From positions 8,590,231 through 8,654,230 of the forward strand of contig NC_134033.1 of the NCBI RefSeq assembly GCF_964204645.1: a stretch of 64,000 bases of DNA, in the 5' to 3' direction. Within the stretch, counting starts at the first letter, position 1. Each line of letters opens with the position of its first letter. Below the pieces are notes generated by a model. It made no database searches, was not told the DNA's origin, and saw nothing but the letters and a program-made list of their open reading frames with translations. This document shows, piece by piece, positions 46,701 through 58,700 of the stretch. This DNA comes from Tubulanus polymorphus (taxonomy: Eukaryota > Nemertea > Palaeonemertea > Tubulaniformes > Tubulanidae). A program made the translations under genes and the position numbers.

Positions 46701-49700
46701 CGTTTTAAACTATCTACTTTTATTTTACAACATGAAATTTCAACTAACTGCTTATCGATTAGTTCAGAAAACTGAGAATCTAGCTCATCGATTACATGGT
46801 CGATGTATGGTTTCGCCAAGTTTTTTCTCAAGTATTCAACAGATTCCGAAGGAATATTTTCTCTCTGTGTGTTGACGTGCACTAATGCGTGGTCCTGCTG
46901 TTCTAACCGTTCATAACATCTCAACCGTTTCAGCCATGCTGACACTTACGTCGTATACCTTCTTGTCTTTGTTTGAATCATCATACGTTGATTTGGTATC
47001 ATTTATCTTTGAATATGCTTCTATTATATGAAGTGATTCCTTTTGGACGGCGATGCCTGCAAAATGGGATAATGTCTGGTATAAAGTCAGGAATGTGATA
47101 ATAAACTGGTAGTGCGTAACAGCCCTGATGACGCTTTACATGAGTAACCAGTATCCCAGCCATACAGCAGGTCTTCGTAATAGCCTTTATCTTTGTCGTT
47201 GTTGTGTTCCGATTCATGATTTTGGGGACATTTCACTATGTAGGTGTATGCTTGATAGAAGTGTTTGAAGGAATTGTGCCGGGCTGTCCATCTTTTCTTG
47301 CACATGTCCAACAATGCTTTGCGTTTTGATTCATGTATGCCTATCATTTCCACAGACACAATGTTACTTAACAGCGTAGTTCTCCTTGGGCTGTTCCTAA
47401 AGAACAAGTATACCTCTGTCAACTTATATAACACGTTTCGGACCATAGGCAATTTACAGCTTTGCGCGATTACAAGGTTCAATGAGTGAGATGCGCAATG
47501 GATGTATACAGCCATGCTGCATGATCCTCGATTCGTTTCTGCACACCAACACGTGAGCTTGGCATTGGTTGCCCAATCATACACCTGACCGCGGATGTTT
47601 TTGATGCCTAGACCATTATGTCTCTATCTGATCAACAATTGCATTGCCAATGTATTGTCCAATGCTTTGCTGCAGTCGCACGAAGTCAAGAAACTCTTCT
47701 CGAATGGTTAACTCACAACCAATGAATCGCACGCAAAGGGGCATCTGTTCTAAGTTATTCAATTCAACTTCGTGAGCCACGTTTTTGAAATATTTAACGG
47801 CTTGAACCTCCTTGATGATATCTTTGTGAATGACATCTTTGCCAAATAACACGTATCATTTCATTTCGCCACGATATTCTTATTTTGCTCCAGCCACTGA
47901 ATCCGGATTAACTTCTTTATGACTTGAAGTACCGATGGCTCTGATGGTGGTGCAGCACTATTATCATTCAACAGTCCATTTGATTAAAGAACTGGTCCGT
48001 CACCATTTTCCCCTACTGTTACTGTAGATAGATAGGATGATGTTCTGCGGTTCCAAGGCTGGCGATAACGACAAGGATTGTTCTATATTTTCTGGCCCCA
48101 TTGCACTGTTACTTTCATTATCTACAATAGATTGAGGGAACGCTACAGACGATAAGTTCCGATAAGAGAAAGCTATGACACAGGCAAGAGTTATTGGCTC
48201 TGTTGTTCTAAGAAAAGCAAATAAATGGAAGAAAAGCGAAATAATCTTTTTTATATAATTCGTGCAATGATTCTCAAATAAAAGCGTTGACTTTTGTGGT
48301 TCCTTATTATTTATTGTATGAGAACAATCCACATTGTAAGATAATCATAATTCAAGTCACATATTTCATGCAATGTAAGGTGTGGACATGGTTCCCACAG
48401 TTATATGAATTCAAAATTCCCAAGTATTTCATGGGTGATTTTTCAATTTTCCCAAATGGAAATGAACGTATATCGACGTACTCCATACAGTCAACATTTT
48501 AGTGGTGACTGGTCGATAAAGGTGATTCCCGAGGGAAATCGCTGAAGAAAGTTGCCCTTGGCAAATGCAATACGTGAAATGAAATGAATTTCCCAAATAT
48601 TTTTCTGTTTTGAGGAATATTTTTCAAATTCCCAAATATTTCCAACCCGGGAATAATTATTTCAAAATTCCCAAGTTTTTCCAAATTTCCCTGTTCTGTG
48701 GGAACCATGTGTGGAATGGGGCTTGGAAAAATACGTGAAGATTATTTGCAAATCATCTTGCACAGTGAAAAGAGGCACACATGAAAGGGAACCAACTAAT
48801 ACTGGAAAGGGCAATAAGGTTTTGTGGATCAATGAGAAATTCAGCAAAATTTAGTAGGCCTGATGATGAAATACGATGATATAATGATGATTTGCAATAC
48901 GGGATATGGACAAATTCAAGTTCTGGCATTTCGTGTTTGATGGCGATAGTCAGAACCGGAAATTAGAACCTAAATCCGCAATGTTTTTGCTATTTGAAAT
49001 AAAAATCTCTTGTTTCAAGTTTTTAGTTAGCGATATTTCACTTACTATACTTCGTCACGCGATATCCTTTAAGTATGATACCCTGAAAATGTGTTCAATT
49101 CGATAAAACCTCACTTCGAACGCTAAATATCACTAAAGATGTAAAAAAAATTATAAAAACACAAATTTTGCGGTGACGCTCGAAGCAGCTAACGGAAGTA
49201 AAGACTGGTGCCGGGTGACATCACTTTGTTGTGGAGTTCAAGACTCTAAGGGGAGTTTATTGCAGGCTACATTGATAAATATGAAATAATATTTTGAAAT
49301 AAAATTGATTTTAGAAGGATTACACTCGTAGATTCATAATAAAAATGTGAAAAGTACCAGGACTCGAACCAACAATCGGGCCGCCAAGTGGTGCCACCAT
49401 GTGATACCTGGCAACCTGTCTTTACATCGTCAGCTGTTGCAAAATGTTTTTGTATAATTCTAGGACATTAATAGAGAATTTCTAGCCTTTGCAGTGAGGT
49501 TTTATCGTATCAAACATAGCGGTAGGATATCATATTTAAAGGATTACGCGTGACGATGTAAAATAAGTAAAATATTGCTCATTGAAAACTTGAAGCGAGA
49601 GATTTTCGTTGCAAATGAACTAGAACATGGCGGATGTAGTTTCCAATTTCCGGTTCTTTCTAGCGCCAACAAACAAGTATTTCAAGAACTTGAATTTGTC

Positions 49701-52700
49701 GATATTGCCCTCACCTTAATGTAGGTAAGGTAAAAAGGGCCATACACTAGCGAAAAGGGACAACCGAAAAAGGGCCCAACAATGAAAAAGGGTCGATCAT
49801 TGTCAAGAGTAGAAGCGTTTCATCATCGCTGCAAAAGGAGTGGGCGCAGACTACTGGTATATTGCCGATGAAATCGACCGGGAATAAAGATTAAACCTAA
49901 CACTTACCAAAAAACCACTAATCTTGCAAAACTTGGATGTGTGCTGATGCAAATTGGTCTGCTTCTATATCCTATATCGCTTTCATGATGGCATTTTATT
50001 GATTTCTGTTGACGTTGATGCGTCAACGAACCGACAAACGGCAACTACGCCATTTTGTGTGATATACGGACCTGCCGGACAACGTACTGGACCCAAAATT
50101 TGCGGGCGTAAACTTTCGGACGTTGAAAATTTGAAAAATGGCACTTTCACCAAACTCTGAAGGCAGCTCTCCCATGACAACGTCTAGTACGTTACCTTTC
50201 TGAGTCTCATTATATGAGGATCGCACGATTCAGTCCAGCTATGTTCACAATTCGGGCACTGGTGCATGCACGCGTTGTAAATGGACAGGATGTTCTGTAG
50301 GACGGCAGCGTATGGAGTGACGCCTATACCGCAGCTGATTATTACCGCGTGTTCGGTTTGAAGTATCTCCCGACTGGATCCGCCAGCGTACGGGCCATCG
50401 ATACAAACCTTAGTAAATAGACAAAAAATATCAGCTACGCTTAAATAGGTCATTTAACGATGTCGAAGAAACAGGTCCCCTTTCCACAGTCATCAGTCAA
50501 GGCCGTGACCATTGACCGTGACCCGAGCTCAAATTGGCTATAGAACTAAGATGGTTGTGTTGCTGTTTAGGTTCATCTTACTAGAAGTCGTTCAGTCCAC
50601 AGTTTCCAAGTACTGACCTCTCGTACGGTTCGGTCAGCAGGACTCGAACCCGCTTGTCACTCGATACTGAATATAGTTTGTATCGAAATCGAAATCCCCT
50701 TTGTTTGATTTTTGATCCCGATACTTACCGGTAGACAGGTATCCATATCCTTGATTCTCTGTGCAACGAGAGGACCAGTGTCACGAGCTACAGTGAAGTG
50801 CAGCTGCGATGGACGCCACCTGGCGTTAATTGGTTGAGATCGAATGCTTGACGATAAACGTCCGCGATCTAAAATTGAATATTAAACAAACAAGTGTATT
50901 TTATGCGCACGGAAAAAACTGACCGCATATTTTTATATCGCTCTCATGTCGCATTGTTGCAAATTTAAAAAATGATTTTTACATAACTGAAAACTAGAGG
51001 TTTATGCGGTTTGAATGTTGCTGAAACTGTCAAAATCCATCCATGGATAGATGAAATATGATACAACACACATCACGGATAGTTTTTAAAAAAGAGAAAA
51101 AATGACCCAACAATACGGGACAAAAGTACCCTAACAAAATGGCGGCTAGCAACTGTAAAATGGTTTATTGTTCTTATATCACTCTCTTCGCTAAACTCAT
51201 CCTCATTATTTCTTTAATTGTCTTTTCTATTTTTGCTTTGTGTCTCTCTCTCTTTCTTTTTTTCGTTTTCAGGGTGCTTGCTATAGCGGCCTTTTTGCCT
51301 TTGCTAAGCCCTCATAAGAAAGCCTTCTCAATTTTACTTTTGTTCTATTTTGCTAATATTCTTAAAACATGCTTCCGTATGAAATAAATTGAATTTGAAT
51401 TGAAATAGTGAATCAGTGTAGCTTTCGCGGTTCAGTAACAGTAACAGTAACACGATAATCTAGGACATTAATACACATTAAACAAAATATCACTTTTTCC
51501 TGAGCAATGAATCAGTTTGAACTACCATACACTTATTAAGCTATCTACCTTCAGTGCTACGTCCAAATTTCATCAAAATCGGATGGAAACTTGATCATTT
51601 TAAAAATTTCCAAATTTCTCTAAATTCTTTTTTTTTAAATTTTAATCTTGGTCCTTTTCTTGCAGAAAACATTACTAAGCTTCAGATGTTAATCCCCAAA
51701 TGAGACTGGACCATTTAGAATTACTTCAGAACTTAAAAATGTTCATGAATTTGTCAGATTTTACGCTGAGACTTACATTTACTGTTGTGAGCCACCCTTA
51801 CCCACTGTAAACATTATAAACATAATGAACTAGTGGGATGGCCCATCTCATGTGCTTACCACCCGGTTAACCATTGCTCACCCCAATGGGCCTTTAAATA
51901 ACACGGCGCATGAGCCAGTTACTGAAAGGTAGTTCGATAATAACAAGTGTTCAAATACCTCGGTTCATCGGTCATTTACGAATCAGTTGTCCCATATTAA
52001 CCAGGAGTGCTCAAATGCGACGGTATGGTGGTCAGTTATCAATAGATTTGTTCTTAACTAGTGTCTAGATTTTACGGTATAGGGGTAAGTTACTAAAAGG
52101 TTGTTCCAATCAATTATCACCAGTGTTGAACACTACGGTAGAAGGGTCATTTATTTAATTTGTTTTAATGTTAACCAGACTGTGTTTAAATGCCACAGCT
52201 CTGATACTGAAAGGTTTTTCAATATTGTTAAAATGTAGTATATTTGATATATCGTGTCCAAGCTCAGCTGAAAGGTTAGTTAGCCAGTGTTTAAGTACAT
52301 CAAACTGGTGGGGGTACTTCTAAAGTACGAAACGACGAAATTACGAAATATTTTACGGAACTTACGAAATATAAAACAGAATTACGAAAAGCTAAAAAAA
52401 GTAAAAAAAGAAATACATTACGTAGTGCTTAACTGCGAAACGAAATTGCCATTCTTTCGCGTGTCCTGCTAATGTATGAATTGAAATGCGAAACAAAATT
52501 GTAATTTTTTTTCGCTACGGCATCGGACTCTCGGAGCTGGCTTAAACATACGCACCCGGTCTAGTGTAGCAGGGTTCCGCGCCGTGGCCGAGTTTAGCGA
52601 TATCATCAGGTTCGATTCCCTGAGAGAATGATCTGCGCCTGCTCGTATACAACTTGAAGGGACCGATTAATGAATTCCAGGTTAGAGAACGAAGTGTGCT

Positions 52701-55700
52701 TTACAACGTATCCTGCAGTGTTGAGGCTGAAAATGATACATTGTTTCTTCACTCTGCTGAGCTTAAATGGTGACCCGGACGGCGGCCTATCTGCCCTGTA
52801 CATTAATGTTTTTTGAAACCATGATCAGGCATAAAATAAGAGACCCAGCAGCTATATAAATGAACAGATCAAAACATTTTACTGGAATTTACTAAATGAC
52901 CCGTCCGCTGTCGAGAAACAATGACTCATTTTTGGCTTTGATTTCATTATTGGTTTCCTGGAAACCCTCATTTTAGATTTAAGCTGATCAGGTGACTTTC
53001 TGGCTCCTTAAAGCGAATACTTTCCAAAGATCATTTAACAGTCCCGTGGCGTTATAACGAGCTTTGACTATAGTATGGTCGCGTTTGAAATTTGACCATT
53101 TTCGGTTCGTATTTCGTTTCGTACTTCAGAATTACTCGCAAAAGAAATAAACATTTCTCGTAATTTCGTTTCGCATTTCGTAGTTTCGTTATTTCGTAGG
53201 CCAGTTCCTGAAAGGATGTTTTAGTAAAATGTTGTTTTAAAGCTTATATACAGTACTATGTAAAACCGGTAGTACACATACGTACATGCAAAAGTTGAAC
53301 TCTTGGCTACTGCATCGTCGTAGAATTTGTTGAAGTATTTGTACACGGCATCAGTCCACGGTCCTTGGCTTCGTATGTGAACCCAAAGAGAATCTTGGTA
53401 AAAAGAAAAAATCTCTTTCAAAAATGGCTTCGCCATATGATATTATTTTGAATACATTTCAAACAGATATCAGAGATCTAGGGCCGGTTGTCAAGACATT
53501 TCTGAAGTGATTAAATTGAAGTCAACCTTTAGGACCTGACATAATGGAATGATTGGAAACCTGTTTGTTGCGGATTACTGCTGATTGTAAACGCATGCCA
53601 CTCGTGAGCAGCGATCGTCGGTATCTTAATGAATACATAATCTCCTGCCTCGAAGTCGAACGCGTCCGGTCTTGAAAGCACCAAGTGCGTTACCTGTCGG
53701 GTGAAAATGGAACCACGTGGATAAATATGCCATGAACCGATCCAAATTCACGATTCTTGAGGTGAATAGACAATGGAGGGGGAAATCATATTTCTATTTC
53801 TGCAAAACATGGAAAAGGCCTAAGCCTCAATACATTTTATCAACACCGCCGTTTTAAATTTAAATTGATATATTTCTTCTGAAACCGGTTGAAAATCGTT
53901 ACGGTTCGACATTTTTGGTTTACCTTTGTCAGCGATATGAAGTTGGCATTGAGCCAATTCATGTAAAATCGTGCTACTTTTCTCATGTGAGCATTTGTTT
54001 CATTGGTTCTTGGCTTAAACGACGTATAATCGATGCAATTGAAGACATGGCGAACCTCCGTCGATGACATGGTCAACGACATGGTCAACATTGTTAAAAT
54101 TCTACGAAAAACTGTTTTGCCGGGAAAATTCTTAGCTCTCGCGTATAAAATTGAAATGACCTCGATTGGGGGCGTTGTCTCTACGAGCGAATGTGATTGG
54201 CTGTTTTTCGGATACGCGAGGAATTCTGGCGCTACTAAAATAATTATGGGAAAGCCATAGAATGGCGAACGTTTCATTGGACTAGGTGCCGTATACGTGT
54301 GCGAATTTCAAATGCTCATTGCTGGTGAGAATGTAATTATTATCCGCCATAGGTATTGTTTCATTTTAATACCAGGTGATTGATTTGATTTACATTGAAG
54401 TGTAAGCGAACATTCACTTATACAAGGCTTCCACGTGCGCGCGGAAATCATTAGACTGTTGCACACTAACACACGCGCGTACAGTATACACTACTATATA
54501 GTGATACTGTAACGCTGCTTGCTGGCGCGTTTGACATTTCATCAGCAGATGAGCGCTGTGTTCTATTTGATAGAATTTGTAATAAATTGTAATTTCGTGT
54601 GACCTGAAAATACTAAGCAGCAAACTATAGGTATAGGTCTGAATATTGTAGTGGTAAATTCCGGGATTTAAAATCTAATACGCCGATTTCTTACTGCACC
54701 GGTATTTGAGCTTCCGCGGCCATACATTCAGCCACCCTCTGATATGTGACATCATATGAATTTTATTTGAATAATTTTTCATATTATGAAAAATATTTCT
54801 TTGAAAATATAAAATAGTTTCCCTGCCGCGCCTACCTGTACCCTACGGAATTTTGGACGTCGACCATAAACAAATGTATATCTTTGGTCTTATTTGACTA
54901 CACAATAATCCTAAGATAAAATACAATATTTAGAGTTGGAGAACTTTGAAGTCACGAATTAAAAAGATTTTTCAAACAATGGCCTTACCCCAAACAACCT
55001 CTAGCTTTCAAGGTAAACCACACTTTGTCCATGGGCAATTCATTAATAGCGTGGAAATCGCTTTAACAACAAGCTTACACTCGCCATCCTTCGATGAAGT
55101 GGAACTAGACGATTGAACACAAACTGAGTAAGACTAAGTTATCTGTTGTTTCCACAACATTTATCCTGGTACATGATACGCTATTCCCTTGTTTTTTAAA
55201 TAAACCTTGTATTAGGACATAAATAATAATATTTATATTGGATAGTTAATCAATAAGATTCAATTAAAGGAAAAGTGTAACAGCAGCTACGTATTATTTT
55301 AAAAGGGTGCTTGAACCCTATCGTCGTTGAATTATGGTTGAACCCGTATTAGAATTATATTCATTTGAACCCAAAACTAAGGTTGTATTGAGTTTAAATA
55401 AATATAATTCTAATTCGGGTTCAACCATAATTCAACGACGATAGGGTTCAGCTACCGTTTAAAATAATACGTAGCTGCTATAACACTTTTTCTTTAATTG
55501 AATCTTATTGATTAATTTCCCAAAACGTAGCTGCTGTTACACTTTTTCTTTAATTGAATCTTATTGATTAATTTCCCAATATAAATATTATTATTTATTT
55601 CCTAATACTTGATGGGTTAGACGAATGAGTTGCAGAGTAAGTGGGGGTGGAATGATAAAAAAGGATTTTTTTACAGCGTTATGCTGCCTCTTTCTGGCCT

Positions 55701-58700
55701 GTATAGAGTTGATCTGTTATATTTTCTATACAAAAAGACGTTGCATTGAATTGGATTGGCCTTCAACAAAATGGGCAAAGTAATACTATTCGCTTAATGT
55801 ATACAACTCCTTTCATCAGGGTTTATGGTATGATATAACCCGTCAAGCTTGTATACTTTGTTAGCCCGAATTCTGATAAGATATTTTAGTATTTACCCCG
55901 GACGGCAGAATGCGCGCCTGCGTAACGAATGCGTTGCTGGTGCGGCCCCGTCGCCACTGCTTGGTTCTACACGGCCGCATGCCTATCACATACTCTATCA
56001 AATAGTAGACTCCCGGCACGATGAACCATTTCCAAAAGTCCGGTGCGTGCAGCACATTCACTACCATGAACGGCCAGTGTAAGAAGTGAGTCCAAAAAAA
56101 CAACTGAATGAGAAAATAAATTCAAACATATCTATATTTGTACTTTGTCTTGTAAGAGCATTTTTACTGCGTCAATCTGCTGCTCGGATCTACCCCGCCC
56201 GACATTCGAATGTATGGAGTGAAGTGTGAAAGAATAAGTACACCTACTTATTAAACTTCTACTGTCGCTGAATTGGAAAATTCCCCAGGTGAGGTCTTGA
56301 ACAAATGGGAAGGCTTTATTCAATTTTTGAAAGCGTGTTGAAAAAGTGCATTCATGCCTGGTATTTCATTTCGACTGAGAAATGTAGCCTTTCGTATGAC
56401 GCGTGGAACACATCGTTAATATTAGTTTGGGTGGTTAAAACTAATCGGATGCCTCCTCGCTGCCAGGGTTTGATCGCCGATCTGATCGGATTGACTAGAT
56501 GTATATAGACTGGAGGGCGCTGACCGGGAACCTGTCCGCCAAAGAAATCGTGGGCGATGTGATAGACCAATGAAGAGTTTGCAGCCAGGGTCTGTGTTGG
56601 CGTGAGCTTCAGAGGGCGGCAATCAAAACAAGCGAGGGTGGTCGAATGGTGATAAACGAACGGTGATTAGGCAGCAGGTTGATTCTTAAACTAACGTTAT
56701 GCTCTTATCATCGTTTCAAACATTGGCTTAAGGACTCACGATCGACTTTATATGTCCAGCATTTTGAATCCTCGTGCAATTCGCGTGTATTTATTACCTG
56801 AAATCGACCACGGCCGCGCACGCACGGTAAAGCACACGTAACGATCAGCGCCAGTAAAGCTAACAGTGCGAGACCGGTGATCGAAGCAGTGCCGTAAACC
56901 CAACCCAGACCCGGTTTGGTCGTCAGTAAGTAGTCGTAATACGTAAAGTGCTCATCCAATGACGTTACAATCGCTAAAATGAAAATAAACAAGCACGCTT
57001 AGTTTACTTGAGCTTCTAAAAAAAAAAACATTTCAAAGCTGTATTATTTGTATAATTGTGATGGAAACAGTCTGATTGACTTCATTATAAATAGTTAATT
57101 ACTAACTCAATCAATAAAACCTCAAATCCGTGTCAACTTAGATAAATGGTAAGCCCCACTTCGAAAAATTCCCGGAAAAGCGATCGTAGAAATGCATTAT
57201 CAAATGAAAAAAAAGAAACGTTACGGTTTGAAAAATTTGATAAATCTAAACATCTCTTAAAATTCTAAGATGGCACTTTCATAGATGTGTTCGCTTTTTA
57301 TAAGCAGGGTCAGCTGGTTGGCTTACGAATAAACTCATTGAGTCTCATACTTGATTCATAATCATACAAGAACGGAATGACACAAGAACAACATTAAAGA
57401 CAACAATGACAAATACAGCCAGCTGGCTACCACTGGATCCCCCAAAACCACATAATGCACTTAAAATCTATCCAAATATCCCATTGTATGTTTGGATTAT
57501 GAAAAATATACATACAATACTATACTATGACTTACCGAAATTTGCCAAGTGAGCGCCAGTGTGGATGATACTTTGTGCGGTGATTGTCCATCCTACTACC
57601 CGGTGGAAATAAAAACACTGGTCTAGAGGTAGGTAAGGTTTCAGAGGCGATGAACGTAAATAGGTTATCGTCTTTTTAAACATGAGCACCACAACGAAAA
57701 CGCAGTTGAAATTCAGCGGTTTACCTATGTACATGTAGTATACATGTTCATTTAGTGCTAGAACAGTTGAAAATATTCAAAATAATCTACACCAGATCGT
57801 TGGTTTTCTAGCTGTTAAAAGAGGATCGTAAAATGCAGAAGTTTTTTTGAAGATATACACATATTCACCTGGGTTCGACGTGGGGTGGTGTTTTTGCCAT
57901 GGTTAAGATGCCGTGAGAAAGATAGTTAAACAGATATGGAAGACACTTCCTGATGTCACAGGTTAATTAATAGCATCATTATCGGCAGGAATACAGACCT
58001 GATGGCATCATTACATTCTTCTGCAAAGAATCACTGCCCGATGAGCATGAGAACACATTTGAGGGAAAGATTATTCTGCAATCAGAATGCCGATTGTATG
58101 ATGAGTTTTCGACAATTTCATGGATAGATAAACCAGGCAAAAATTGAACTTAAATTACTGATTCAAAAATTGAACTTGAATTACTGATTGGCTGAAAATG
58201 ACATCAAAGAAATCGTGTGTAACAACAGCATGGGTCTATTCGTTCAGGCGTTCGGATAGTGGAAGCCTCGATGCCATCAGGTTTGGATTCTTGCTAGCGG
58301 AGGATTAGTTAAAGGTGTCAACAATTTGTACTCATATACCGCAAATTCTGGCGCATATCACCAACCAGTTCTCACTCCTGTATTCAATTCCATTCCACAG
58401 CGACAACGCCGCATTCACGAGAAAAAACAGCCAGAAAAATAAAACGGTCCCGCAGTTGTTACGACAATAGCTGACCGTCAAACAGCGACATCCGGCAGCC
58501 ACCCGGCTGCGGTAGGGTTTCTTTTCATTTGACAGATCGCGAAGCCACCTAGGGGCGCTAAAACAAATGAACAGAAATAGAAAAACAAAACATTGACAAC
58601 AGCGTCAGTCCTAGCAACATGACAGCTCAACATCGACAAAACATTAAAAACGATATAAACAGAAACGTTAAAAATATCACCAGTTACAACTACCTCATCA

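Noticed and set aside
50590-50690. tRNA gene suggested by GGACTCGAACCCGC
   Set aside because: Only a B-box-like sequence is present; no acceptor stem or A box at proper spacing.
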